Below the pieces are notes generated by a model. That model had not been told where the DNA came from. It did not search any database and was given only the letters and a program-made list of their open reading frames with translations. 64,000 nt of DNA from NCBI GenBank assembly GCA_035502995.1, contig DATJTW010000090.1, positions 1 to 64,000 on the forward strand, in the 5' to 3' direction. The translations under genes were made by a program, and so were the position numbers. This document shows, in pieces, positions 1 through 8,774 of this stretch; within the stretch, counting starts at the first letter, position 1, and the number at the start of each line of letters is the position of its first letter. Source of the stretch: CADEED01 sp035502995 (GTDB lineage Bacteria > Pseudomonadota > Gammaproteobacteria > Steroidobacterales > Steroidobacteraceae).

Positions 1-1
1 A

Positions 2-295
2 GCCAAACTCGTCGAAACTCCCGAGGACGTGCTCGGAGAGCTGAAAATTTCCCTTTCTTCCCAACTACTTGCGGCGGCCTCGCCGCGGCCTGCGGGCGGC
101 CCCGTGTTGGACAAGGCATACAAAATCCTGTTAGATGCGCTCGCCTTCGAGCCGGCCAGCGTCGACAGCTTGATCGACCGCACCGGTCTGAACAGCGAAT
201 CGATCGCCTCGATGTTGCTGATCCTCGAGCTCGACGGGCACGTGGCGCCGCACCCCGGCGGCCGTTACAGCCGCAAGGCGGGCAACGACTTTTAA
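2..295 (+). CDS. dprA: DprA C-terminal part (DNA processing protein), 5' end outside window
   Basis: This is the 3' end of a reading frame that enters the window from the left; the visible part reads AKLVETPEDVLGEL and then a winged-helix-like domain with SLIDRTGLNSESIASMLLILE and a G-rich end. This matches the C-terminal end of DprA/Smf: the last strand of the Rossmann domain followed by the small DprA winged-helix domain. DprA loads RecA onto incoming single-stranded DNA during natural transformation. Two bases separate its stop from smg, and dprA-smg-topA is a familiar gammaproteobacterial order, which supports the call. The Rossmann core cannot be checked because it lies outside the window. 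Confidence 0.85.
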   Translation, partial: AKLVETPEDVLGELKISLSSQLLAAASPRPAGGPVLDKAYKILLDALAFEPASVDSLIDRTGLNSESIASMLLILELDGHVAPHPGGRYSRKAGNDF

Positions 296-297
296 AC

Positions 298-762
298 ATG
301 ACCGGAAGCGTTCTAGACATTCTTATTTACGTGTTCGACCAGTACATGCTGGCCGAAGCCCCGGAAGTGCCCGAGCGCGAGACGCTGGCGGCCGACCTGG
401 AACGGGCCGGCTTCGGGCGGACGAACGTCGAGCGGGCGCTCGACTGGCTGGCCGACCTCGCCGGCGAACGCTCCCGGCCCGACATGTCCTCGCGCGCGCT
501 GCGCGTGTTCTCGGCCGACGAGGTCGAGCGCATCTCGACCGCCTGCCGCGGCTACCTCCTGCAGCTCGAACGCGACGGCATCCTCTCGCCCCTGCAGCGC
601 GAGATCGTCATCGACCGTCTCGTGGCACTCGATGACGACATCGACATCGACCGGCTCAAGTGGCTGGTGCTCATGGTGCTGTCGAGCCAGCCGGGCCAGG
701 AGCAGGCCTGCGCACGCATGGAAGACCTCGTGTTCGACGAAACGGACTCGCTGCCCAACTGA
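298..762 (+). CDS. smg: Smg family protein (DUF494)
   Basis: The 154-residue product starts MTGSVLDILIYVFDQYM and has the acidic, helical character and length of the Smg/DUF494 family. A late motif (residues about 85-125, ISTACRGYLLQLERDGIL then REIVIDRL) fits the family well. The biochemical role of Smg is not established; it is recognised mainly from its constant position between dprA and topA. The start codon follows the dprA stop by two bases. The stop TGA shares one base with the ATG of topA, so the three genes are probably translated from one message. Confidence 0.93.
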   Translation: MTGSVLDILIYVFDQYMLAEAPEVPERETLAADLERAGFGRTNVERALDWLADLAGERSRPDMSSRALRVFSADEVERISTACRGYLLQLERDGILSPLQREIVIDRLVALDDDIDIDRLKWLVLMVLSSQPGQEQACARMEDLVFDETDSLPN

Positions 763-3278
763 TGGCCGACAACCTAGTCATCGTCGAGTCTCCCGCCAAA
801 GCGAAGACCATCAAGAAGTACCTCGGCAAGGATTTCGAGGTGCTGGCCTCCTATGGCCACGTGCGCGACCTGGTGCCGAAGGAAGGCGCAGTCGATCCCG
901 ACAAGCACTTCAAGATGAGTTACCAGTCGATCGAGCGGAACGAGAAACACGTCGACGCGATCGCCCGGGCGCTGAAGAAATCCAAGAACCTGTTCCTCGC
1001 GACCGACCCGGATCGCGAAGGCGAAGCCATTTCCTGGCACCTGCGCGAGCTGCTCGAGGAGCGCGGCGAGCTCAAGGGCAAGGACGTCAAGCGCGTGGTG
1101 TTCTACGAAATCACCAAGGGCGAGGTGCAACGCGCCGTCGCCGAACCGCGTGATCTCTCGCTCGATCTCGTGAACGCGCAGCAGGCGCGCCGCGCGCTCG
1201 ATTACCTCGTCGGCTTCAATCTCTCGCCGCTGCTGTGGAAGAAGGTGCGCCGCGGGCTCTCCGCCGGCCGCGTGCAGAGCCCGGCGCTGCGCATGATCTG
1301 CGAGCGCGAGGACGAGATCTCGAAGTTCGTCCCGCAGGAATACTGGACGCTCGAGGCCGAAGGCGAACACACCGCGCAGACGTTCCCGCTCAAGCTGGTC
1401 GAGTTCGGCGGCAACAAGGTCGAGCAGTTCAGCTTCACGAACGAAGGCTCGGCGCGCAACGTCGAGCAGACCATCAAGGACGCGGCGCAGGGTTTCCTGC
1501 ACGTGTTGTCGATCGACAAGAAGCAGCGCCGCCGCAACCCGTCGCCGCCGTTCACCACGTCCACGCTGCAGCAGGAAGCCGCGCGCAAGCTCGGTTACTC
1601 GGCGCAGCGCACGATGCGTCTCGCGCAGCAGCTGTACGAAGGCGTCGACTTCGGCGAAGGCAGCATCGGCCTCATCACGTACATGCGCACGGACTCGGTG
1701 AACCTGGCCGTCGACGCGGTGCGCGAGATGCGCGAAGTCATCGAGAAGGAATACGGCAAGGAAGCGGTGGCCGAAGAGCCGCGCGTCTACAAGACGAAGT
1801 CGCGCAATGCGCAGGAAGCGCACGAAGCCATCCGCCCGACGTCCGCCTCCATCCTGCCCTCGCGCGTCGAAGGCAAGATCGATCCGGACCAGTACAAGCT
1901 CTACGCGCTGGTGTGGAAGCGAGCGATGGCGTCGCAGATGGCGCACGCGTTGTTCGACACCGTCGCCGTCGACATGAACCCGAGCCAGAACACTGGCGCC
2001 GCCACGCTGCGCGCGAACGGCTCGACGTTGGTGAAACCCGGCTACATGGCCGTGTACCAGGAAGACGTCGACGACGGGAAACCCGAGAACGAAAGCGACC
2101 GCATCCTGCCCGCGATGAAGGAAGGCGACGTCGTCACGTTGCTGAACATCCACGGCGACCAGCACTTCACCGAACCGCCGCCGCGTTACTCGGAAGCCTC
2201 GCTCGTGAAGGCGCTGGAAGAACACGGCATCGGCCGTCCGTCCACGTACGCCACGATCATCTCGACGCTGAAGGATCGCGAGTACACGGACATGGACAAC
2301 CGCCGGTTCATCCCGACGGACATCGGCAAGATCGTCAACGGCTTCCTCTCCAAGCACTTCCACAAGTACGTGGAGTACGGCTTCACCGCCTCGCTCGAAG
2401 ACGAGCTCGACGCCGTCTCGCGCGGCGAGGAGAGCTGGACCGAGCCGCTCAAGAAATTCTGGAAGCCGTTCATCTCGCAGGTCGACCACATCGAGAAGAA
2501 CGTCTCGCGCGAGGAAGTCGCGCAGGCGCGCGAACTCGGCAAGCACCCGGAGAGCGGCAAGCCGGTCACGGTGCGCATGGGCCGTTTCGGACCGTTCGTG
2601 CAGATCGGCACGAAGGACGACGAGGAAAAGCCCAAGTTCGCCGGCCTGCGCAAGGGCCAGAAGATGGACACCATCAAGCTCCCTGAGGCGCTCGAGCTGT
2701 TCAAACTACCGCGCAAGCTGGGCGAGATGGAGGATGGCTACGCCATCACCGCCAAGATCGGCCCGTTCGGCCCGTACGTGCAGTTCGCCGTGAAGGGGTT
2801 CGTCTCACTGAAGGAAGACGATCCGTACACGATCGAACTACCGCGCGCGCTCGAGCTGATCCGCCTGAAGAAGGAAGCCGACGCGAACCGGCTGATCCAG
2901 GACTTCGGCGTCGACGACATAAAGGTGCTGAACGGCCGCTACGGCCCGTACATCACCGACGGCAAGCGCAACGCGCGGATTCCCAAGGACACCGATCCGA
3001 AAGCGGTGACGCTCGAGACCTGCCGCGAGCTGCTCGCCGCGGCGCCGCCGCGCGGCAGCCGTTTCGGCCGCAAGAAGAACGCGCCGGCGGCCAAGAACGC
3101 GAACGCGGAGGCCGCCGCAGCGAAGACCGATGCCGCGGCGCCGAAGAAAGGCGCGGCGAAGTCGGCGAAAACGTCGGAGCCGTCCGACGGCGCACCGAAA
3201 AAATCGGCGGCGAAGAAAGACGCACCGAAGAAGAAAAAAACTGCGGCGAAGGCGAAGAAAAAATCCTCTAAGACCTGA
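762..3278 (+). CDS. topA: DNA topoisomerase I (type IA)
   Basis: This 838-residue protein relaxes negatively supercoiled DNA by single-strand cleavage and passage. The N-terminal Toprim motif reads VIVESPAKAKTI, followed by DPDREGEAISWHL; the catalytic tyrosine lies in LITYMRTDS at residue 307. The start is the ATG overlapping the smg stop (TGATG), because the next residues are the canonical MADNLVIVESP; a longer upstream reading is only the shadow of smg. The C-terminus carries three glycine-rich repeats (GRFGPFVQIG, GPFGPYVQFA, GRYGPYITDG) of the topoisomerase C-terminal repeat type. It then ends in about 70 Lys/Ala-rich residues. I see no four-cysteine zinc fingers like those of the E. coli enzyme. 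Confidence 0.97.
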   Translation: MADNLVIVESPAKAKTIKKYLGKDFEVLASYGHVRDLVPKEGAVDPDKHFKMSYQSIERNEKHVDAIARALKKSKNLFLATDPDREGEAISWHLRELLEERGELKGKDVKRVVFYEITKGEVQRAVAEPRDLSLDLVNAQQARRALDYLVGFNLSPLLWKKVRRGLSAGRVQSPALRMICEREDEISKFVPQEYWTLEAEGEHTAQTFPLKLVEFGGNKVEQFSFTNEGSARNVEQTIKDAAQGFLHVLSIDKKQRRRNPSPPFTTSTLQQEAARKLGYSAQRTMRLAQQLYEGVDFGEGSIGLITYMRTDSVNLAVDAVREMREVIEKEYGKEAVAEEPRVYKTKSRNAQEAHEAIRPTSASILPSRVEGKIDPDQYKLYALVWKRAMASQMAHALFDTVAVDMNPSQNTGAATLRANGSTLVKPGYMAVYQEDVDDGKPENESDRILPAMKEGDVVTLLNIHGDQHFTEPPPRYSEASLVKALEEHGIGRPSTYATIISTLKDREYTDMDNRRFIPTDIGKIVNGFLSKHFHKYVEYGFTASLEDELDAVSRGEESWTEPLKKFWKPFISQVDHIEKNVSREEVAQARELGKHPESGKPVTVRMGRFGPFVQIGTKDDEEKPKFAGLRKGQKMDTIKLPEALELFKLPRKLGEMEDGYAITAKIGPFGPYVQFAVKGFVSLKEDDPYTIELPRALELIRLKKEADANRLIQDFGVDDIKVLNGRYGPYITDGKRNARIPKDTDPKAVTLETCRELLAAAPPRGSRFGRKKNAPAAKNANAEAAAAKTDAAAPKKGAAKSAKTSEPSDGAPKKSAAKKDAPKKKKTAAKAKKKSSKT

Positions 3279-3288
3279 TCGGCTTATG

Positions 3289-3316
3289 TTCAATCTCGCG
3301 ATCTCGCGCGATTGAA
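3289..3316 (+). terminator. Hairpin downstream of topA (possible terminator)
   Basis: Eleven bases after the topA stop there is a strong stem-loop: TTCAATC pairs with GATTGAA, then one mismatch, then CGCG pairs with CGCG around an ATCT loop. No T-run follows, so it is not a textbook intrinsic terminator. It may end or stabilise the dprA-smg-topA message. Confidence 0.5.
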
Positions 3317-3507
3317 TTAAGTCTGCCCGCGGAGTAGCGTCGCCAGCGGGTCCTGGATAACACGGTGCGTATTCCTTCGAAGAAATAAAAGAAGGAAGCC
3401 ACTGCTCGCGGCAGCAAAGAAGAACCGCCGCGCTCCCGAGGCCAGTTCGAAAAGGAATTGGACTCGGCGTGTATCCGGAATAACAGGTTCTCAGGGGATA
3501 CATTCAC
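3317..3507 (+). other. Gene-free leader upstream of the protease gene
   Basis: This stretch separates topA from the protease gene. It holds an inverted repeat TTCCTTC (3372-3378) / GAAGGAA (3391-3397) around an A-rich 12-base spacer. Near the gene there is a purine-rich CAGGGGATAC region (about 3493-3502) that could serve as ribosome binding site. I cannot place a convincing -35/-10 pair. The length suggests a promoter plus a long 5' untranslated region. Confidence 0.4.
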
Positions 3508-6500
3508 ATGACTAGCAAAGTTGTTGGTCACGGCCTGAAATGGGCCGTGTGCAGCGCTTTGCTGTCGGCAAGCACGTTCGCGGCGGTCTCACCGCGCGAT
3601 CTGTCGGCCGTCAGCACCGCGCGTCTCGCCAATGTCGGATCCACGGAAGCGGTGATCATCGAGAACGCCGCCAGCCCGCGCCTCCATCCGAGCCTGCAGG
3701 GTGCAACCGGCAGACAAACCATCCTCGTCCGTCTCACCGGCGAAGCCGTCGCGAAGAAGAACAGCGTCTCGTCGCGCGCCGCGCTCGCGGCCGAGCAGGC
3801 CGCGTTCATCGATCGCGCGCTCGCCGCGGCGCCGAGCGCCGAAGTCGTCGCCACGCTGCAGCTCGTGCTCAACGCCGTCGTGCTGAACGTCGATGCGGCC
3901 GACCTGCCGGCGCTGTCGCGCGACACCGCGATCACGCGCGTCGTCGGCGTCGCCGACTATGCGCAGGATCTGTCCGAAACCGTTCCGTACATCGGTGCCG
4001 CCACGGCGCACGCGATGGGCGTGACCGGCAAGGGCATCCGCGTCGCGGTCATCGACAGCGGCATCGACTACACGCACGCGGCCCTCGGTGGCGCGGGCAC
4101 GCAGGCCGCCTATGAAAAGGCCTGGGCGCCGCTGCCGGCCCCGGGTGCTCCGGCGATCCCGACCGTTCCGGCCGGCACCGGTTATCTCGCCGCCGACGCG
4201 TCGCTGTTCCCCAGCGCGAAGGTCATCGGCGGTTACGACTTCGTCGGCGAATCGTGGCCGAACACGGGCCTGCTGCCCGACAACAATCCGGTCGGCGCTC
4301 CCGATGCCACGACGTTCGGCGGTCACGGCACGCACGTCGCCGACATCATCGCCGGCAAGCTCGGCGTGGCGCCGGACGCGAAGCTCTACGCGCTGAAGGC
4401 GTGCTCCGCGCCGACCAGCTCGTGCAGCGGCGTCGCGCTCATCGAAGCGATGGAATGGGCCGTCGATCCGAACAACAACGGCGAGACCGAAGACGACCAC
4501 GTCGACGTGATCAACATGTCGCTGGGTTCGAACTACGGCCAGGCGTTCGACGACGACCTGTCGGCCGCGGTGGACGCCGCGTTCGACGCGGGCGTGTTCA
4601 CGGTCGCCTCGGCCGGCAACGGTTCGGACAAGCAGTTCGTGACGGGTTCGCCCGCCGCGGCCTCGTCCGCGCTGTCGGTCGCGCAGACCGCGGTTCCGTC
4701 CGATGCGCTGCAGTTGATGGAAATCCTGACGCCGGCCGTGGGCAACCGCGGCGCGATCTTCCAGCCGTGGGCTGCTCCGCTCGTCGCGACCATCCAGGGT
4801 CCGGTGTTCGTTGCCGGTCCGACCGGCTCGGGCAAGCGCCTGGGTTGCGCCGACGCGGCCGGCTCCACGCCGTTCGCGGCGGGTGAGCTCACCGGCAAGA
4901 TCGTGTTCGTGGATCGTGGCAGCTGCTCGTTCAGCCTCAAGATCGCGAACATCAAGGCGGCGGGCGGCATCCTCGGCATCATCGGCGTCGTGACCGCCGA
5001 TGCTCCGTTCACCGGCGCCTATGGCGGCGGCGATGCGAGCATCCCGGCGTACATGATCAACAACGCGGATGCCAACATCCTGCGTGCCGGCAATGCCGTC
5101 GTGCGCTTCTCGCCCTCGGGCAAGCTGTCGCTGGCCGGTTCGCTGGCCTCGACGTCATCGCGCGGTCCGCGCTTCGACGACAACATCGTGAAGCCGGAAA
5201 TCGGCGCGCCGGGCGCCTCGGTCTCCGCGATGTCGGGCAGCTTCACCGGAACCGCCGCGTTCGGTGGCACCTCCGGTGCCGCGCCGATGGTGACGGGTTC
5301 CGTCGCGCTGCTGCTGGAAGCCCGTTCGTACCTGGGCATCAGCGACATCAAGCAGGTCCTGGTGAACACGGGCGAGCGCAACATCTTCGCCCCGGGCCAG
5401 AACGGCTCCGTGTTCCCCGACGAGCTCGCGCCGATCACGCGTATCGGTGGTGGTGAGGTGCGTGTCGATCGCGCGCTGACCGCCCCGGCCGTTGTGAGCG
5501 ATGCGACGGGCGACGCGGTGTCGAACGTGTACGGCGCGATGAGCTTCGGCTACCTCGACGCCTCCAAGCCGACGACGACGATCGAGCGCACGCTGAACGT
5601 GCAGAACCGCTCGAACAAGTCGCAGACGTACACGATCACGCCGACGCTGCGCTTCGCCAACGACAACAACGGCGCGGTCACCATGACCGTGTCGCCGACG
5701 TCGGTGACGGTCGCGAAGAACCAGTTCAAGCGGGTGAAGGTGAAGCTGGTGGTCGATGCCACCAAGCTGCGCGCGAACCTGATGAACTCGAGCACGGGTG
5801 GCATCGCGATCGGACCGCTGACCGCCAACGAGTACGACGGCTACGTCGTGTTCCAGGGCAGCGACCATCAGCTGGCGATGCCGTGGCACATCCTGCCGCG
5901 CAAGTCCGCCGACGTCGTGGCCAAGCTGCCCACCGGGCATCTGGTCACCGACCCGACGACGGGCGCCGGCACCGTGGACGTGACGAACAACGGCGTGGGT
6001 GACGCGCAGGTGTTCTCGTACGCGACGCTGGGCACGGGCGCCGCCCGTCCGCCGGGTGGCCGTGGCGAGCAGTCGCCGACGCCGGACATCAAGGCGGTGG
6101 GCACCAACACGTTCATCGTCGGCCCGGGCTTCTGCACGGCGACGGGTAACCAGTTCGTCTGGGAGTTCGCGTTCCAGACGCACGAACGTCCGGCCAATCC
6201 GCAGGGTATCTGGTACGAAGTCGATCTCGATACGAACCACGACGGGCTCACGGACTTCTTCGTGTACACGCGTGACGTCTCGGGCGACACCACGGTGACG
6301 GACGGCCGCATCGCGACGGCCATCTACAACACCCGTACCGGTGCGCTGGCGCTGCGCTCCAACTTCTTCTTCATGGAGCATGCGACCAACTCGTCGACGC
6401 TGATCATGCGCGTCTGCGGCAGCGACCTCGGCCTCGGCCTCGCCGACATCGGCAAGCCGATGACGGCGGACTTCCGTGTGTCGTCCTGGTACTGGGGCAC

Positions 6501-6738
6501 GCCGGAATCGCACCTCGGCCCGTACACCATCTCGCCGCTGGGCGAGGAGTTCACCGCGAGCGTCGCGGGCGACACCCTGGCGTACAAGCAGAAGGGCACG
6601 CTGAACGTACAGCAGTGGGATCCGTTCCCGGGTCTCTCGCCGTACACCGGCCTGATGATGATCAACAACAGCGCCTTCAGCGACACCAACAACGGTGGCG
6701 CCACGGCGGCTTCGGAAGCGATCCTGCTGCCCCGCTGA
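3508..6738 (+). CDS. Secreted subtilisin-like serine protease (S8) with PA domain
   Basis: The 1076-residue product has a signal peptide (hydrophobic WAVCSALLSASTFAA within residues 12-26). A propeptide-like segment of about 110 residues follows, then a split S8 catalytic domain. The catalytic triad is visible: Asp183 in VIDSGID, His273 in GHGTHVAD, Ser589 in GGTSGAAPMVTG; ASAGNGSD carries the oxyanion asparagine. A protease-associated (PA) domain lies between His and Ser (residues about 430-530, LTGKIVFVDRGSCSFSLK). The remaining 450 residues look like beta-sandwich domains and have no obvious anchor. It is probably exported by Sec and released as an extracellular protease. It is transcribed alone: a leader precedes it and a strong terminator follows. 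Confidence 0.95.
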   Translation: MTSKVVGHGLKWAVCSALLSASTFAAVSPRDLSAVSTARLANVGSTEAVIIENAASPRLHPSLQGATGRQTILVRLTGEAVAKKNSVSSRAALAAEQAAFIDRALAAAPSAEVVATLQLVLNAVVLNVDAADLPALSRDTAITRVVGVADYAQDLSETVPYIGAATAHAMGVTGKGIRVAVIDSGIDYTHAALGGAGTQAAYEKAWAPLPAPGAPAIPTVPAGTGYLAADASLFPSAKVIGGYDFVGESWPNTGLLPDNNPVGAPDATTFGGHGTHVADIIAGKLGVAPDAKLYALKACSAPTSSCSGVALIEAMEWAVDPNNNGETEDDHVDVINMSLGSNYGQAFDDDLSAAVDAAFDAGVFTVASAGNGSDKQFVTGSPAAASSALSVAQTAVPSDALQLMEILTPAVGNRGAIFQPWAAPLVATIQGPVFVAGPTGSGKRLGCADAAGSTPFAAGELTGKIVFVDRGSCSFSLKIANIKAAGGILGIIGVVTADAPFTGAYGGGDASIPAYMINNADANILRAGNAVVRFSPSGKLSLAGSLASTSSRGPRFDDNIVKPEIGAPGASVSAMSGSFTGTAAFGGTSGAAPMVTGSVALLLEARSYLGISDIKQVLVNTGERNIFAPGQNGSVFPDELAPITRIGGGEVRVDRALTAPAVVSDATGDAVSNVYGAMSFGYLDASKPTTTIERTLNVQNRSNKSQTYTITPTLRFANDNNGAVTMTVSPTSVTVAKNQFKRVKVKLVVDATKLRANLMNSSTGGIAIGPLTANEYDGYVVFQGSDHQLAMPWHILPRKSADVVAKLPTGHLVTDPTTGAGTVDVTNNGVGDAQVFSYATLGTGAARPPGGRGEQSPTPDIKAVGTNTFIVGPGFCTATGNQFVWEFAFQTHERPANPQGIWYEVDLDTNHDGLTDFFVYTRDVSGDTTVTDGRIATAIYNTRTGALALRSNFFFMEHATNSSTLIMRVCGSDLGLGLADIGKPMTADFRVSSWYWGTPESHLGPYTISPLGEEFTASVAGDTLAYKQKGTLNVQQWDPFPGLSPYTGLMMINNSAFSDTNNGGATAASEAILLPR

Positions 6739-6791
6739 TAGCGACAGCAGAAGACAGCTGACGCCGCCTTCACCGGCGGCAACCACTGAAG

Positions 6792-6824
6792 GCCCCCGCG
6801 GGAAACCGCGGGGGCTTTTTTTTT
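6792..6824 (+). terminator. Intrinsic terminator of the S8 protease gene
   Basis: A perfect 10-bp GC stem (GCCCCCGCGG / CCGCGGGGGC) around a GAAA tetraloop is followed directly by nine T residues. It starts 53 bases after the protease stop. It is the clearest rho-independent terminator in the window. Confidence 0.96.
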
Positions 6825-6836
6825 GCTCCCGGCTAA

Positions 6837-7307
6837 CTAACCGGCGACGCGGTCGACGCGCGCGATGTAGCAACCGGCCTCGGCGTGGCGCAGATGCAGC
6901 CAGTCCGTGCCGGCGGATTCGAGCAGCGTCGCGATACCCGATTCCACCGGGGCTCGAGCGTCCGCGCGCGTCAGCGCGACGACGCGGCTGTCCGTTGCGC
7001 GCGCCTCGATCGCCAGCGGCAACGCGCGCAGCCCGTCGGGAAATCCCGCGCCGTCGAATGCCGCGCAGTGCTCCGCGTGGATGAAGACCGGGCCCGGCGC
7101 CATCAGGCTCGAGCCGTCACCGCGCGGCCGGTACGTGAACAACAGCCGCGCGTCGACGCCGGGCACGAACGGCCGCAGGCAGCAACGGCAGGGACCCGTG
7201 CCCGTGGCGATCTCGTGATGCGCGGGATGGCCGTAGTCGGGCGCGCGGCGCGTGCGGCGGACTTCGTCGGCGAGGGATTGCGGGATGCCGCGGACAGTGA
7301 ACGACAT
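6837..7307 (-). CDS. DUF1203 family protein
   Basis: The 156-residue product begins MSFTVRGIPQ and contains the cysteine-rich segment PCRCCLRPF and later FIHAEHC, both typical of the DUF1203 family; the family's function is unknown. I chose the internal ATG at 7307 rather than one seven codons upstream, because GGAGG (complement of 7313-7317) sits five bases before it. The gene faces the S8 protease terminator and stands alone. It is predicted cytoplasmic: no signal peptide or membrane segment is visible. Confidence 0.85.
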   Translation of the reverse strand: MSFTVRGIPQSLADEVRRTRRAPDYGHPAHHEIATGTGPCRCCLRPFVPGVDARLLFTYRPRGDGSSLMAPGPVFIHAEHCAAFDGAGFPDGLRALPLAIEARATDSRVVALTRADARAPVESGIATLLESAGTDWLHLRHAEAGCYIARVDRVAG

Positions 7308-7367
7308 GGGAACCTCCGATGTCGCCATCCTGGATCCGGGGCCGCCGCGAAGCGACCCGAAGCTTGC

Positions 7368-7898
7368 TCAACGATCGGGTGTGACCGGCTCGACGCCGGG
7401 TTGCGCGCCGCGCACCGGGGCTTTCTCGGACAGCTTGTTCGCCTTCACCGGCCGACCGGCGCCGCAGGTCACGGCGCGCTCGCGCGAGTCGGTGTGGTAC
7501 GCGAGCTCGCCTTCGGGCGTCTTCGCGACCAGCAGATAGCCGGGGACGAGATTCTGCGTGTACATCACGCCGGGCTCGGGGCAGCCCAGCGAGCCATCGC
7601 TCCAGGTGACCTGTTCGAGGCGCGTCAGCACCACCGCGCTCTCCGCCACCTTGAAACGGCGGGCGGCGTCGGCGACGACCGCACGGCGCACCGCGCGCGG
7701 CACGGCGGCGGCACCCACGGGCGTGCCCGCCGGCAGCGGCGACAATGTTTCCGCGCTGGGCGGAATGCGCGCGGGCGGCGCGACGCCGGTTTCGCGCGGC
7801 GTGAGGGGCCGGTGCGGCAGCGGGTCGTCCGCCGCACCGGCCTGCATCGCCAGGATCGTTGCCAACGCGGCGATGCCGGGGCCCATGAGGAACTTCAT
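7368..7898 (-). CDS. Small exported protein of unknown function
   Basis: The 176-residue product has an N-terminal signal peptide (MKFLMGPGIAALATILAMQAG, cleavage probable near AGA-AD). A proline-rich linker comes next, then a conserved patch WSDGSLGCPEPGVMYTQ and LVPGYLLVAK. I recognise that patch from unannotated exported proteins in several phyla, but no function is known. It diverges from rlmJ with only 39 bases between the two starts. An alternative ATG at 7925 would add nine residues; I prefer 7898 because it places the signal peptide at the very N-terminus. Confidence 0.75.
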   Translation of the reverse strand: MKFLMGPGIAALATILAMQAGAADDPLPHRPLTPRETGVAPPARIPPSAETLSPLPAGTPVGAAAVPRAVRRAVVADAARRFKVAESAVVLTRLEQVTWSDGSLGCPEPGVMYTQNLVPGYLLVAKTPEGELAYHTDSRERAVTCGAGRPVKANKLSEKAPVRGAQPGVEPVTPDR

Positions 7899-7937
7899 GA
7901 CAGTGTATAAACGCGTCGCGCTCATGACCGGGGTTCC

Positions 7938-8774
7938 ATGAAATATCGCCACCAGTACCACGCCGGCAATTTCGCCGACGTCCACAAGCACGTGCTGCTG
8001 CTCGACGTGCTCGACGCGCTGAAGCGCAAGGACAAGGGTTTCCTGTTCGTGGACACCCATGCGGGCCGCGGCGAGTATGACCTGCACCCCGGCGATGCGG
8101 AGCACCCCGCCGAGTGGCAGGCGGGCGCCGCGAAAGTGCTGGCCGCGGCGCCGGCGCACGAATCGCTGCGGCGGTATCGCGCGGCGATCGCCACCGGCGT
8201 CCACGGCAAGGCGTTGAACTACCCGGGCTCGCCGCTGCTCGTCGCGCGCGAGCTGCGGCCCGTGGACCGTGCCGTGTTCTTCGACACGCAGCGCGAGGAG
8301 GCCGGACACCTGCGCAAGGTGCTGCCGCCCGCCGCGAAGACGCGGGTCGAAGCCGCCGACGGATTCGCCGGCCTGCGCGCACTGCTGCCGCCACCGGAGC
8401 GCCGCGGCTGCGTGCTGATCGACCCGCCGTACGAGGAACGCGAGGATCTGGCGCGCGTGTCGCAGGCGGTCTCCGACTCGCTGTCGCGTTTCGAAGGCGC
8501 GGTGCTGCTGCTGTGGCTGCCGGTGAAACTGCGCGCCGACTTCGACCAGTGGCTCGCGCAGCTGGCGCGCGCGAGCCCGCGCCCGGTGCTGGCGTCCCTG
8601 CTGTGGATGCACCCGATGGATTCGCGCGCCGCGCTCAACGGCTCGGCGCTGGTCGTGGTGAACCCGCCCTATCTACTGGAGGAGGCGGTGCGCGGCTGGC
8701 TGCCGGAGCTGCGCGCGCTCATCGGCGGCACGCAATCCGGCGCCGAGGTCATTTCACCCAGCGGACCGCGCTGA
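7938..8774 (+). CDS. rlmJ: 23S rRNA (adenine(2030)-N6)-methyltransferase RlmJ
   Basis: The 278-residue protein starts MKYRHQYHAGNFADVHKH, the hallmark N-terminus of RlmJ (formerly YhiR/ComJ). The SAM site begins with FVDTHAGRG, and the amino-methyltransferase motif DPPY is at residues 162-165. The enzyme methylates N6 of A2030 in 23S rRNA before ribosome assembly. Length matches the E. coli enzyme (280). Its end overlaps the end of the convergent anti-sigma gene by 26 bases. Confidence 0.96.
   Translation: MKYRHQYHAGNFADVHKHVLLLDVLDALKRKDKGFLFVDTHAGRGEYDLHPGDAEHPAEWQAGAAKVLAAAPAHESLRRYRAAIATGVHGKALNYPGSPLLVARELRPVDRAVFFDTQREEAGHLRKVLPPAAKTRVEAADGFAGLRALLPPPERRGCVLIDPPYEEREDLARVSQAVSDSLSRFEGAVLLLWLPVKLRADFDQWLAQLARASPRPVLASLLWMHPMDSRAALNGSALVVVNPPYLLEEAVRGWLPELRALIGGTQSGAEVISPSGPR

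Noticed and set aside
774..2546. 590-codon open frame on the minus strand across topA
   Set aside because: It is an antisense shadow of a GC-rich coding gene; the plus strand encodes a complete topoisomerase, and the antisense product has no domain and a skewed Arg/Val/Ala composition.
5155..6873. Long minus-strand frame opposite the S8 protease
   Set aside because: It is a shadow frame. The sense strand has the full protease with catalytic triad and a terminator.
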